Positions 1 to 12,235 are shown, counted from the first letter of the stretch. The stretch is 64,000 nucleotides of DNA from Oasisia sp. SBJ-2009 (GCA_964017155.1 OZ024865.1:14637857-14701856), one strand, 5' to 3'. The notes: a model not told the origin generated them from the sequence alone. Numbers and translations are program-made.

Positions 1-1290
1 AAAGCAACGCAAAGCAAAGCAACGCAAAGCAACGCAACGCAACGCAAAGCAAAGCAAAGCAAAGCAAAGCAAAGCAAAGCAAAGCAAAGCAAAGCAAAGC
101 AAAGCAAAGGAAAGCAAAGCAAAGCAAAGCAAAGCAAAGCAAAGCAAAGCAAAGCAAAACAAAACAAAACAAAACAAAACAAAACAAAACAAAACAAAAC
201 AAAACAAAACAAAACAAAACAAAACAAAACAAAACAAAACAAAACAAAACAAAACAAAACAAAACAAAACAAAACAAAACAAAACAAAACAAAACAAAAC
301 AAAACAAAACAAAACAAAACAAAACAAAACAAAACAAAACAAAACAAAACAAAACAAAACAAAACAAAACAAAACAAAACAAAACAAAACAAAACAAAAC
401 AAAACAAAACAAAACAAAACAAAACAAAACAAAACAAAACAAAACAAAACAAAACAAAACAAAACAAAACAAAACAAAACAAAACAAAACAAAACAAAAC
501 AAAACAAAACAAAACAAAACAAAACAAAACAAAACAAAACAAAACAAAACAAAACAAAACAAAACAAAACAAAACAAAACAAAACAAAACAAAACAAAAC
601 AAAACAAAACAAAACAAAACAAAACAAAACAAAACAAAACAAAACAAAACAAAACAAAACAAAACAAAACAAAACAAAACAAAACAAAACAAAACAAAAC
701 AAAACAAAACAAAACAAAACAAAACAAAACAAAACAAAACAAAACAAAACAAAACAAAACAAAACAAAACAAAACAAAACAAAACAAAACAAAACAAAAC
801 AAAACAAAACAAAACAAAACAAAACAAAACAAAACAAAACAAAACAAAACAAAACAAAACAAAACAAAACAAAACAAAACAAAACAAAACAAAACAAAAC
901 AAAACAAAACAAAACAAAACAAAACAAAACAAAACAAAACAAAACAAAACAAAACAAAACAAAACAAAACAAAACAAAACAAAACAAAACAAAACAAAAC
1001 AAAACAAAACAAAACAAAACAAAACAAAACAAAACAAAACAAAACAAAACAAAACAAAACAAAACAAAACAAAACAAAACAAAACAAAACAAAACAAAAC
1101 AAAACAAAACAAAACAAAACAAAACAAAACAAAACAAAACAAAACAAAACAAAACAAAACAAAACAAAACAAAACAAAACAAAACAAAACAAAACAAAAC
1201 AAAACAAAACAAAACAAAACAAAACAAAACAAAACAAAACAAAACAAAACAAAACAAAACAAAACAAAACAAAACAAAACAAAACAAAAA
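1..1290. repeat. (AAAGC)n then (AAAAC)n pentanucleotide satellite
   Basis: Bases 1-155 are AAAGC/AACGC variants. From about 156 to 1290 the array is a nearly perfect AAAAC pentamer of about 227 units, ending in one AAAGC-like unit. It continues to the left beyond the window. No gene is present. Confidence 0.98.
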
Positions 1291-1299
1291 ACAAAGCAA

Positions 1300-1698
1300 A
1301 ACACACACGTACGCACGTGAACACACACGTACACATATGAACACAAGCGAACACGTGCACACACGAACACGCACACACGGTCACGCGCGAACAAGTACGG
1401 TTACATACGAACAATTTGTTTTGTTTGTTTGTTTTTTTGTTTTGAATTCATTTGTTTTGTTTTGTTTTCATTTGATTTATTTTGTTTGCTTTTTTTTTCA
1501 TTTGTTTAATTATGTTTGTTTTGTTTTGTTTTCGTTTGCTCTGTATTGTTTTGTAAACTTACGGTGTGTGTCAGCTTACATGATGTCCCATGCACACGTA
1601 CACGCACACGCATACGCTCACGAACACGCACACACACACACACACACTCACGCGAATACACATGCACACACGGTCACATACAACCACACGCGAACACG

Positions 1699-1767
<69 letters not shown>

Positions 1768-1780
1768 ACCATCATTTCAC
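1300..1780. repeat. ACAC/ACGCAC-rich and T-rich low-complexity block with (CA)n
   Basis: Degenerate CACACG-type repeats flank a TTTGTTTTGT-rich segment (1415-1550). An uninterrupted CA run of about 58 bp sits at 1704-1761. The open frames here are poly-His/Thr or Cys/Val artefacts. Confidence 0.95.
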
Positions 1781-2308
1781 AGAACAGAGCCGATGGAGCG
1801 GTATTACAGCCCAAATGCGGTTCTTTGGGCGGATGACATTGGGACGATTCTGTGGGGTGTTTGAGCTCGTTTCATTCAATTAGATCAACCACCATCTTGT
1901 ATTGTTGTGTAAATTACAGACAGTGCGAACGAGCTCGAGGAAAGGGTAAAATAGATTCCTCACCTCCACACTGTAAAACAAACGTGTCACGTTTGAGAAT
2001 AATACCTTTACGTAACTAGTAGTAATATACTTATATAACGCCACATTATCTAATTAAGGAGTATTATATTTAAATAATAATAATAGTAATAATAAATAAA
2101 GTATTAACTGAACATGGGATATTGCATTATCGTCGAGTATACATTGGGAAACTAAAGAATAAAATAAGTTTTGCAGGTAATAAAAGCATTTAAAAGTTTC
2201 TTAAGCGCCGCCTCTCGAGTATTCCCGAGATCCGGCGCTCACGGGCATGATGTTTCAAATACGCGTAACTCACTCGATCATTCACATCTATAACTACTCT
2301 TCAATAAT

Positions 2309-2702
2309 CGACCGACCGACCGACCGACCGACCGACCGACCGACCGACCGACCGACCGACCGACCGACCGACCGACCGACCGACCGACCGACCGACCGAC
2401 CGACCGACCGACCGACCGACCGACCGACCGACCGACCGACCGACCGACCGACCGACCGACCGACCGACCGACCGACCGACCGACCGACCGACCGACCGAC
2501 CGACCGACCGACCGACCGACCGACCGACCGACCGACCGACCGACCGACCGACCGACCGACCGACCGACCGACCGACCGACCGACCGACCGACCGACCGAC
2601 CGACCGACCGACCGACCGACCGACCGACCGACCGACCGACCGACCGACCGACCGACCGACCGACCGACCGACCGACCGACCGACCGACCGACCGACCGAC
2701 CG
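2309..2702. repeat. (CCGA)n tetranucleotide array
   Basis: About 98 perfect units. All six frames stay open because the unit lacks stops (PTDR or SVGR strings), so the long ORFs here are not genes. Confidence 0.98.
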
Positions 2703-2891
2703 GCCGACACGCCGACACGCCGACACGCCGACACGCCGACACGCCGACACGCCGGCACGCCGGCACGCCGACACACCGACACACCGACACACCGACAGGC
2801 CGCCCGACAGACCGCCCGACAGACCGCCCGACAGACCGCCCGACAGACCGCCCGACAGACCGCCCGACAGACCGCCCGACAGACCGCCCGA
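2703..2891. repeat. Short arrays of 8-bp (GCCGACAC) and 12-bp (AGACCGCCCGAC) units
   Basis: About ten 8-mers at 2703-2798 are followed by about eight 12-mers to 2891. They look like stepwise derivatives of the adjacent CCGA array because every unit retains CCGAC. Confidence 0.9.
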
Positions 2892-2921
2892 TAGCGTCAG
2901 ACCGACCGACCTAGACCGAGC

Positions 2922-4239
2922 GAGCATGAGCATGAGCATGAGCATGAGCACGAGCACGAGCACGCACACGCGCACGCGCACGCGCACGCGCACGCGCACG
3001 CACACCCGCACGCGCACGCGCACGCGCACGCGCACGCGCACGCGCACGCACACGCACACGCACACGCACACGCACACGCACACGCACACGCACACGCACA
3101 CGCACACGCACACGCACACGCACACGCACACGCACACGCACACGCACACGCACACGCACACGCACACGCACACGCACACGCACACGCACACGCACACGCA
3201 CACGCACACGCACACGCACACGCACACGCACACGCACACGCACACGCACACGCACACGCACACGCACACGCACACGCACACGCACACGCACACGCACACG
3301 CACACGCACACGCACACGCACACGCACACGCACACGCACACGCACACGCACACGCACACGCACACGCACACGCACACGCACACGCACACGCACACGCACA
3401 CGCACACGCACACGCACACGCACACGCACACGCACACGCACACGCACACGCACACGCACACGCACACGCACACGCACACGCACACGCACACGCACACGCA
3501 CACGCACACGCACACGCACACGCACACGCACACGCACACGCACACGCACACGCACACGCACACGCACACGCACACGCACACGCACACGCACACGCACACG
3601 CACACGCACACGCACACGCACACGCACACGCACACGCACACGCACACGCACACGCACACGCACACGCACACGCACACGCACACGCACACGCACACGCACA
3701 CGCACACGCACACGCACACGCACACGCACACGCACACGCACACGCACACGCACACGCACACGCACACGCACACGCACACGCACACGCACACGCACACGCA
3801 CACGCACACGCACACGCACACGCACACGCACACGCACACGCACACGCACACGCACACGCACACGCACACGCACACGCACACGCACACGCACACGCACACG
3901 CACACGCACACGCACACGCACACGCACACGCACACGCACACGCACACGCACACGCACACGCACACGCACACGCACACGCACACGCACACGCACACGCACA
4001 CGCACACGCACACGCACACGCACACGCACACGCACACGCACACGCACACGCACACGCACACGCACACGCACACGCACACGCACACGCACACGCACACGCA
4101 CACGCACACGCACACGCACACGCACACGCACACGCACACGCACACGCACACGCACACGCACACGCACACGCACACGCACACGCACACGCACACGCACACG
4201 CACACGCACACGCACACGCACACGCACACGCACACGCAC
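2922..4239. repeat. Hexanucleotide array: (GAGCAT)n, (CGCACG)n, then about 1.2 kb of (CACGCA)n
   Basis: Short GAGCAT/GAGCAC and CGCACG blocks lead into roughly 200 perfect CACGCA units from 3042. The sequence alternates purine and pyrimidine throughout. ORFs of up to 646 codons across it are artefacts. Confidence 0.97.
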
Positions 4240-4888
4240 ATATTTCTGATGTAATTCGTTTGTTATTTTTCCTTTCGGGTAACAGTTCACGGCGAACTTA
4301 CAGTTTTTTTAATTATTCTCTCAGATTTCAAATAAATGTGTCGTTCTCACCGACCATATGCCTATAAGGACACCGCCTTTGAATCGTCCTGACAATACTG
4401 TCCAATTACCAGAGCATAGATATAAATGAGACGGAACGCCGACTCCGAATGGCGGGAAAATATGTTTAAATTTCACAGCGCCCTCACCGGGAGTCATAGA
4501 AAGTCGAAACAATGGACGCTCTCTGTTCCGGCCTTCATGAAGTACTTGAGGTAAGATTATATCGGAAAATCATCATATATAATTTGATGGATAGTTTATT
4601 TGTCAATATATGCTTTAAAACGGAGACATACATTAGGTCGATCGAGCAAAAGATGAAACCAATATGAGTGATATTATAGGTATTCCACGCCACAGTCATT
4701 CGATGTAAACACGAGTACAGTCAAATAACTATCTAATTTACAAACGTTTGTGTATACACCTAGACCTATCATATTTTAGTAATGCTATAACACGCATAGG
4801 CATTGGGGTGTTGAAGTAAAACCCTGAGGTCATGAAGATAGACCAAATTAATAGACTACACTATAATCTAGATATTCGCCTATTATAA

Positions 4889-6826
4889 TAGTCCATGAGC
4901 CAAGACCCGAAAATGCACCCACGGGTATCATTTGGGTGGGCAAATTCTAGTCTCCCTGGTAGATGTTGCTGGGTAATGCCACGCCCGTCTTGGATCGCTC
5001 CAGCTTTTGGAGGCACAGTGCGGTGTCAATTTCCTCAACCTGTGTGTATGAAACACCATGGCCCAGTCGATTCAGGGTACGAATAAGTTCTGTGTTCCCA
5101 GTCAGAGACTTTACCGCAAAGGGCAGCATGGTGTGCTTTGGTGGTTTGGTCTTGCCACCAGTGACGGTAAACACTAGATCACTGCCTAGGGAGGTAGTGA
5201 GACGTTCAACTCTTTCAGATGGCTAAGGATAGTCAGTCTTCCCTGTGGTTGATTGTGGGATGATTTCTTTGTCCTGTTCCACATCAGGTGGCCACGTTTG
5301 GTTGATTTCATTTTGTTTTATTTCATTCCTCAGGAGTAAAGCAGCTTTGGCCACCAATGCAACAGATTGAGCTCTCATAGCATCCAACTCAACCTGCAGA
5401 GCATGTGTTCTCTTCACAAGGTCACCCTTCGAGAGACTGTTAGTGCACACTAAAAGTTTTCCGTTGTCGTCAGGGCAGATGTGGATAGATTCTACCAGCT
5501 TGTTTTCTATCTTGCGACGTAGATTTTTCCTAGACGAATTGGTGACTATAGTGATGCCATGACAGGACATTGATTCCTCAAATCGCTGCCTGAGGGTTGC
5601 CATGAGCACAATGTCTTGGCAAGGGGGAAGTTGGCTCCTGATGTACGAAAAATGCTCCTCACGAGCCTGTGTTTCTGCCGTCTTGTAATGATCATCAGCA
5701 TTATCTTCAGCATCAGCAAGTCCACTCCTTGCAACTGGCTTCCCTCTAGTGTAGGAGCGATAGCATGATCTGTGGTAGTGCCCTTCCGCTGCAACACGTT
5801 CCCTGCTGGTGATTGACAGCATTATGTCATCTAGCTTCTTGACAGCTGCGTCTCGTATCCTACTGTCTGCCCGCAGCTCACAGCACTTGACCATCTCCTC
5901 CCGGGTCTTTTGACCTTTGATGTACTTGCTGGTTTTGTCACAGAAAATACACTTCTCCTCAAGAACTCTCGACGTGCTTGGAGTAACGCGTGGTGGTCTG
6001 GCTGAACTCCCTGCAGGCTGTAACTTCGGGACGTAGGCATCTAGTAGTTTCTTCATGGTGAAGATGCTCCTGCATTTTCTGTTGTACCAAACCCGAGGCA
6101 CCTCCCCTTCAGGTGTTGTTCTTGCGAGGCCCATGAGGTCAGCATGGTTCCTTATATCCGCCGCCCTGACCAATGTCTTCCAGGAGTCCACGTCTCAGGG
6201 TGACACCAGCTCAGAGGTGTCTTCGGTGCAGTGGATGGCACATATATCAGGTTCCATTCGTTGCCTTTTGGTTAGAATTTCAGAAGTTTCAGCAGCCATA
6301 TCAGAGGTCACCAGATGTCTGCAACAGAAATAGAATGTCAGGTGACAACCGCTGATAGAATAGATTTCTATCAATATCATATGAATATCAATATAAATAT
6401 CACCATGATAAATATATAATGTAATAAAATATATATAAAATAATAATAATAAAAATAAATAATAATATAAAAAATATAATAAAAATATAATAAATAATAT
6501 AAAAATAAACAATATAAATATCAATAAATATAATTTTATCTATACGAATGGTGCTGTATATGCTGGGCTTCTCTGCAACTGAAAATGGCACGTAAATGAT
6601 GAGTAATGACACAAAATTATGAAATTTACAACATCGGAGACTGACCTTTTTTGCGTATGGCATTTACATAGGTCAAAATAGTGTATGCATCATAACTACT
6701 ATTAAGCTACTCTTCTGCAAAGGTTATCATACAAATAAATAATGTGGACATATATAGGAAACTGGAAATAGCAACAGAAATTTGCCCACCCAGATGATAC
6801 CCGTCGATGACCTGGCTCATGGACTA
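4889..6826 (-). mobile_element. TIR element with 3-bp TAA duplication, internally decayed
   Basis: The left end TAGTCCATGAGCCAAG and the right end (reverse complement TAGTCCATGAGCCAGG) form inverted repeats of about 60 bp that share CGGGTATCAT-TGGGTGGGCAAATT. TAA flanks both sides (4886-4888 and 6827-6829). The element is 1938 bp long and carries the truncated protein gene at 4947-6299. The coding region runs into the left TIR, so this is a deletion derivative lacking the C-terminal half of its gene. The right part (6330-6540) is AT-rich and probably an intron. Confidence 0.75.
4947..6299 (-). pseudogene. N-terminal part of transposon protein with Cys/His cluster; two in-frame stops
   Basis: It starts at ATG 6299 (MAAETSEILTKRQRMEP). 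One frame continues through an in-frame TGA at 6197-6195 and TAG at 5225-5223 to 4947, so only two nonsense changes break it. Visible parts are C-A-I-H-C near the start, a C-I-F-C pair and H-Y-H-R-S-C (likely one zinc cluster), a long helical region, then T-L-N-R-L-G-H-G-V-S-Y near the end. I recognise this layout from a widespread family of large invertebrate transposon-like proteins whose C-terminal half carries the acidic motifs seen at 42050-44400. The exact superfamily name is not secured. Confidence 0.65.
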
Positions 6827-6829
6827 TAA

Positions 6830-8437
6830 GTAACGTGTCATAATTCGGTGTGACTTCAAATCATTTAAAATTTCAATTGCAGTGACTGGGTGCATGTAGG
6901 AAATAGGCCCACATTTATTACATAATATGTCAGTATTGAGGATATTATGAAATTATATACTAGTAAAATAGTAGTATTTAATTTCAGATGTGTATCTCTG
7001 ACGTCGCTGGTGCTGATCTAGTTGTAGATCCAGAGGCCAGCAAATCTACCGCCAAACAATCTATGCTGTCAGTCGATGGGACGATGGTGAAGCAAGTCGT
7101 GGAATCTGTGACCGAAGGTGCTATTCTAAATTTAGCATTAAATTGCAAAGAGCTAAATTACAAACCATAAACAGTAAGTAAGGTGGTGTACCAGATATTT
7201 TACATGCATTATCTAATAAAACATGTAGCTAAAACAATTGTTATGTTTGTTGCTCGTAAATTATAATATATTAAATGCTGATGTGTGTATATGTGGTTAC
7301 TATATTAGTATTATGTAATTCCACTTTAACATTAGTATTATATTACCTGTATTTATTTTCAGTACATGAAGTCACCACAGTGATAGCTTCGCCACTGAAT
7401 AAGTATATGCAGTTTGGGATCTTCTCATCACCGTCGAAAGAGAAATAATGGGCGGAATTTCATCTTTGCCAAGGCATATTACTAGCAACTGTTGATCGTA
7501 TCATAAATCATACACAACTGTCATCGTTCATCATATTTAAATTCATGGAAGAACTCATCAGGATAAATCATAACAGAAGTAAACCTACATCACAATCACC
7601 AGCAGCTGATGTTGCTCTCTCAGATGAAGAGAGAGATAGTGTGTGTGTTATGTTGGCAGTTTCGTTTTGTGCAGATCTAAGAAATTATCTTGTCATAATA
7701 AACAGGGTATGTCAGTCGTTAACCACACAGTTAAAGAAGAGGGTGACTTATTCACAAGCAAGAATAGAGGAGGTTATGCGAACCAAATGATGTAATGATT
7801 TCTTTCTTTGTGTTGTGCGAATCCATTTTAGAAGTAGCTTTGCTTCTTCAGAGAATCACACTCTACAGAATTACATCGAGTCTACAACAGAGATTATGTT
7901 GTACCGCTGTTTTATGCATGCACGTATGTTCATGGTGTAAATGTGAAGTCGCAGGAGGCTGTGCTCGTGCACATCTTGGTTTGTTTTTTCGACTTAGATG
8001 CCATGCTAAGTGCAGACAGTTTGTAGAAATATATCTATGTAAGACGAAGTCTCAAAGAAAGCAGAAAACCCTGCGAAAGAGTGTCTCAAGCTCAAAGACC
8101 AAAGATGGCGAATAAATGCATTAATGGGATAATGATCAATTAGATTTTACAAGTTGCCTGCCTTTGTTGTGAGAAGTATTTTGGTTTTTTATTCAGATTT
8201 CTTTTCTTACTCATTACTGTCAACTTTCTACGGTGTGAAGCTACACAAATCGAGGAGCTGTCACTTTTATGTACTGTAATTATACTTATTCACCGCAGCA
8301 ACATGTACATTGAACAATAAACATGTAATTCTTTTTATCTGCAAATAGTTATTATTGTGAAAATGATATGTTACATGTACAGTGTACACATCAGTTGCAA
8401 CACATATCCAATGAGCTGCATGTGGCTTATCCGATTT
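6830..8437. other. No recognisable gene
   Basis: This stretch holds scattered frames of 60-106 codons (6988-7170, 7545-7790, 7795-8115, all plus). None has a motif I recognise or clear splice borders. The last is Cys-rich (CSWCKC) but isolated. Confidence 0.5.
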
Positions 8438-9279
8438 TTAGTGACGCTTTACGTTCTTCAGGGGACTGTTACTGAGTGAAACAGGCCTCCTCTCTTCATT
8501 TCGGCCAGCAGTGTTTCCTTTTGGATTGAACTGGAAAGCCACATTTCTCTGAAGGCGGAATTGGTTTTCCTGGTACCTATCACAAGGATTAAACAGTGCG
8601 TTACAATAGTACAGTACACAATTAAGAACACCAAAGCGCACATCTACTGGACAACTCGTTAGTTTTAAAACAGTGTACCTAGTTTTCCAAATGACATAAC
8701 CTATTGTGTGAAATCCCATTATCGTTTGTAATTATTCGCATTTACCCATGTATCATGCATATTGAGGTTATCTTGACATGTGTGACAAAAAAATGACAAG
8801 ACTAACATTTCCAATTGTTCCCCCATAAGCATGGCTTTATGCAGGATCAAATTATTGTCAGTCACATATGTTTTGGTGGACATGTGGATGTTAACTCTTA
8901 AGCCAGCTCACAAGCTTTAAATGTAATTGTTTGACCTGCACAAGGACTTCAAACACCATTTACACTCACTTTCAAGGCATAACTAACAATATCTATAGTT
9001 ATGGAAGGCCTTTTTTACCCATCCACCGCCCGTCCACCCATATTTATACCCGTCCGTATTCGCTTTTACACGTCCAAATGACGGGTCTCTGCATAAAGCT
9101 ATGCCCATGAGTGTTTACTACTTGCCCAAATTGGTATAGAGTTGGATTGTCACTTCTACGTGCAAGTCCTCTATGGCGACCAAAGTGCTCTTTTGGTGGA
9201 TCCTGGCAGAAATCCTGGCTGGGTACATATGGCACACCACTTTGCAATAGATGAGTTGTAGCTTCCACACAACCGTTGA
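8438..9279 (-). pseudogene. P-element/THAP-type transposase C-terminal fragment, two exons
   Basis: Exon 9279-9122 (acceptor tattacag, donor gtagta) encodes the block CQDPPKEHFGRHRG, then SDNPTLYQFG. This matches the conserved Q-D-x-x-E-x-x-F-G-x-x-R...N-P-T segment near the C-terminus of P-element-like transposases. Exon 8576-8438 encodes ENQFRLQRNVAFQFNPKGNT and ends in a stop; this recalls the terminal I-R-x-Q-R-x-V...G-N-T-x-G-R region. The junction phases do not match directly, so an exon is missing or the copy is decayed. Upstream exons are absent, replaced by the mariner and LINE insertions. Confidence 0.6.
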
Positions 9280-9520
9280 CTGTAATATAAATTACACAAT
9301 ATTTTACCATTCTATGCATTAGCACACAATGATAAATAATTATTAATAAAATAGGCATAACGATCGAAATATGATATTCAAACAGTACAATAATAAATTA
9401 ATGACACAAATTTATTACAATTAAATTATTACAATTACAAACAAATTTTAGTACATATGTAGTATACAGAAACTGGCTAGGTCTCTATCTAGTGGTGATT
9501 TGAAAAAGCAACTACATGTA

Positions 9521-10449
9521 CAGGGTGTTCCAAAACAAATGTAACCCATGAAAATGCTTGTCATTTTGTCAATTATAATGCTATTGTTTTTATTTTTCAG
9601 ATATAGACAGCTGAGAAGTTAAGAAAACTAAAACCATAAACGACATGTTTCTAGCTCAATCCGTGTGGATTTCTCAGTCATTTATAGAATATGCTCCAAA
9701 TTTTCCACCGTTCTGCTGAAGGCAGACTTGGATTCGGCGAGCAAAGTTATTGATAACTCTGATGCACTCCTCCTTTGGTATAGCGTTGATCTTCTGCGCA
9801 GCATGGGTGGCCATATCAAAACATGGTATCATCGGGCCATTCTGGTTCGAGAACGCAAACCAGGAGCGGGTGACCGTCAGGAAGGAGCGCTACATTGAGG
9901 TATTGAACAAGCTCTGTGGAGCTCTAGGGCTGCTCAGTCGAGGTAGAGGAAGGAACAGGGTGCAGAGAGACATACAATGGTTCCAGCAGGATGGGGCACC
10001 TCCCCACACAGCTAATATTACTCTTGACTGGCTGGATCACAAGTTTCCGAACCGGCTGATCAGCCGAAAACGCGAGCCGGAGTGGTCCCCCCCCCCCCCC
10101 CCCATTCCCCGGATCTTAACGCCCCAGATTTCTACCTGTGGGGGTTCCTTAAGGATAATGTGTACAGGAACAATCCTCAGACCATCCCTGAGCTCAAGGA
10201 AGCAATAACGCAGAAGATCAACGCTATACCAAAGGAGGAGTGCATCAGAGTTATCAATAACTTTGCTCGCCGAATCCAAGTCTGCCTGGAGCATATTCTA
10301 TAAATGACTGAGAAATCCACACGGATTGAGCTAGAAACATGTAGTTTGTGGTTTTAGTTTTCGTAACTTCTCAGCTGTCTATATCTGAAAAATAAAAACA
10401 ATAGCATTATAATTGACAAAATGACAAGCATTTTCATGGGTTACATTTG
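9521..10449 (+). mobile_element. mariner-like element, fold-back derivative
   Basis: The left terminus CAGGGTGTTCCAAAACAAAT follows a TA and is typical of Tc1/mariner ends. Arms 9537-9798 and 10209-10444 are long, nearly identical inverted repeats, with a 22-bp gap in the right arm. The left arm carries an inverted copy of the transposase 3' coding end, so the original 5' half of the transposase is gone. The outer bases of the right end have diverged or been lost. Confidence 0.85.
9797..10303 (+). pseudogene. mariner-like DDE/D transposase, truncated and frameshifted
   Basis: Frame one (to about 10085) encodes W-V-A-I-S-K-H-G-I-I-G-P-F-W-F, then W-F-Q-Q-D-G-A-P-P-H with the second catalytic Asp. 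After a 17-C run at 10087-10103 the reading continues in another frame as HSPDLNAPDFYLWGFLKDNV, with the third catalytic Asp in PDFYLW. The homopolymer expansion explains the frameshift. The N-terminal DNA-binding part and the first Asp are missing. The element is inactive. Confidence 0.85.
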
Positions 10450-10910
10450 GGCTTAAGAGGACGGGGAGGCGAGAAAGGAGATAATGGGGAACCAGTCGAA
10501 CCACGAGGATTTAGTGGGTCCATAGAACCAAAAGGTATGTGGTAAAAACGATGTAATTACGTAGATGACCTATTTTGACATGGACTCAGAAATGAATGAA
10601 TTGATTACTCCGAAGATGTATTAGCAACGAATGCGTGGCAACGAAAAATATGACATTATCACATAAAGGTATGGGAAGCAGCAAAATCGTAACAACCATA
10701 ATAAAACGTTTTAATATTTAATTTGTCAATACGCGTATACTTGTCATAATTCTGATAAGAACTGCACCCTGTGTCTACCTTGTGCAGGTTATAATGTACA
10801 TACTTCGATATACTATTCTGACCAATGGAAACGCGGAGTGTAATAATAACGACAACCGAAATGCTAACCGTTAGGCACAATAAACCAGGTATTTCTGTTT
10901 TGTTAATGTA

Positions 10911-11711
10911 TTGCAATATAAAATATGGAAAATAAAAAGCGATGCAGATAGACAGCATTTACAAGATGATCTAAATAAGTTGATAGAATGGTCTGAGAAA
11001 TGGCAAATGCTGTTTAACTTTGGAAAGTGTAAGTGCCTCCACACAGGACATGGGAATGAAAATGCACAATATACAATGGGTGGTACTGTACTAAATACTA
11101 CTGTAAAGGAAAAGGACTTAGGTTTAACCATTAGTGCTGACATGAAGGTATCAGAGCAGTGTGGAATTGCAGCAGCGAAGGCAAACCAAATTCTTGGATT
11201 AATTAGGCGAAATATAGTATACAAAGAAAAAGAACTAATAATACCGCTTTATAAAACAATAGTTAGGCCTCATTTAGAATATTGTATACAAGCATGGAGG
11301 CCATATCGCAAGAAGGATATTGATATGCTAGAAAGAGTACAAAGGAGAGCAACAAAAATGATACCAAAACTCAGGAATATTAGTTATGAAATGCGTCTAA
11401 AAGAATGTGGTCTAACAACACTAGAAACCAGAAGATTGAGAGGAGATCAGATTGAGGTTTTTAAAATATTGAATGGGTATGAAAATATTGACAGAAATAT
11501 TTTTTTCACGGTCAAGGAAGAGAGAAGGACTAGAGGACATGGAGTTGCATTAGCAAAGAAGCAGTGTAGACTAGATATTAGAAAATTTTCATTTTCCCAA
11601 AGAATAGTAAACGAATGGAACAAATTATCAGCTGATTGTGTAGGTGCTAGAAGTGTTAATATGTTTAAAAATAAAATTGACATATACCTAAGACGGGCAG
11701 GGTATACTTAG
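10911..11711 (+). pseudogene. CR1-like LINE reverse transcriptase, C-terminal part (5' truncated)
   Basis: An intact 266-codon frame covers the thumb/C-terminal region just after the YADD position. Blocks include W-S-E-K-W-Q-M-L-F-N, EKDLGLTIS, LYKTIVRPHLEYC, QRRATKMIPKLR, LTTLETRRLRGD and FSQRIVNEWNKL. These are diagnostic of the CR1/L2 group of non-LTR retrotransposons. The 5' truncation, starting near 10900, is the usual product of incomplete target-primed reverse transcription. No stops have accumulated, so the insertion is probably young. Confidence 0.9.
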
Positions 11712-11850
11712 ATAGATAGGTTGGACTCTCGATAAGCCAAACGGCTTCCTTGTCCACCTGCCATCTAGAGTTGATTCTCTAGGTGGAAATCTTGTTAAAT
11801 CTTGTTAAATCTTGTTAAATATTGTGCCAATAAAGTGTTTTGATTAGCAG
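11712..11850 (+). repeat. LINE 3' UTR with CTTGTTAAAT tail repeats
   Basis: The tail has three tandem CTTGTTAAAT units and a GCCAATAAAG near the end, and continues directly from the LINE ORF. CR1-type elements commonly end in short tandem repeats in place of poly(A). Confidence 0.75.
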
Positions 11851-11913
11851 TGCATTTACGTAAACGCTTACATATTACACCATAGTTGCAATGGTTACAA
11901 TATATCGATGTAG

Positions 11914-12052
11914 TTGACAAGGGAGATCAAGGTAAAGACGGATCCACGGGTGAAACCGGGGTTACAGGGCCTCGTGGAACTCCGGGCCCTATTTGATATC
12001 AGACGCGCTACAGCACAGACACCTACTTCGTCAACGCTACAGGTGGGTCTAT
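11914..12052 (+). pseudogene. Collagen-like Gly-X-Y exon relic with in-frame stop
   Basis: After a possible acceptor (cgatgtag) the frame encodes DKGDQGKDGSTGETGVTGPR and GTPGPI. That is eight consecutive Gly-X-Y triplets, then TGA at 11994-11996. The same frame then reads YQTRYSTDTYFVNAT up to a GTGGGT donor. It is either a broken exon or the end of a short collagenous protein. No neighbouring collagen exon was found. Confidence 0.5.
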
Positions 12053-12235
12053 TCTGGGTTTGTCTTGTTTCTTACGGCGCTTAATCCGTTCATTCACATC
12101 AACGCTACTTCTCCCTCTCTCAGTCTTCAAGCAAGTCAGCGTTAATGTTAACGTTATTTCAGTATAACACACAATACATACATTGTATATCACTATTTAC
12201 ACACATACACACATACATTTATGCACCTACACCTA

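Noticed and set aside
1..1290. Telomeric origin of the pentamer array
   Set aside because: The unit AAAAC/AAAGC is unlike the TTAGGG telomere repeat usual in animals.
2247..4290. ORFs of up to 646 codons on both strands (PTDR, HTHT, VRVR, CVCV strings)
   Set aside because: They are translations of stop-free simple repeats, open in several frames at once, with no non-repeat coding sequence.
6988..8115. Three consecutive plus-strand frames as a possible multi-exon gene
   Set aside because: Borders between them do not give a consistent phase, and none has a recognisable domain.
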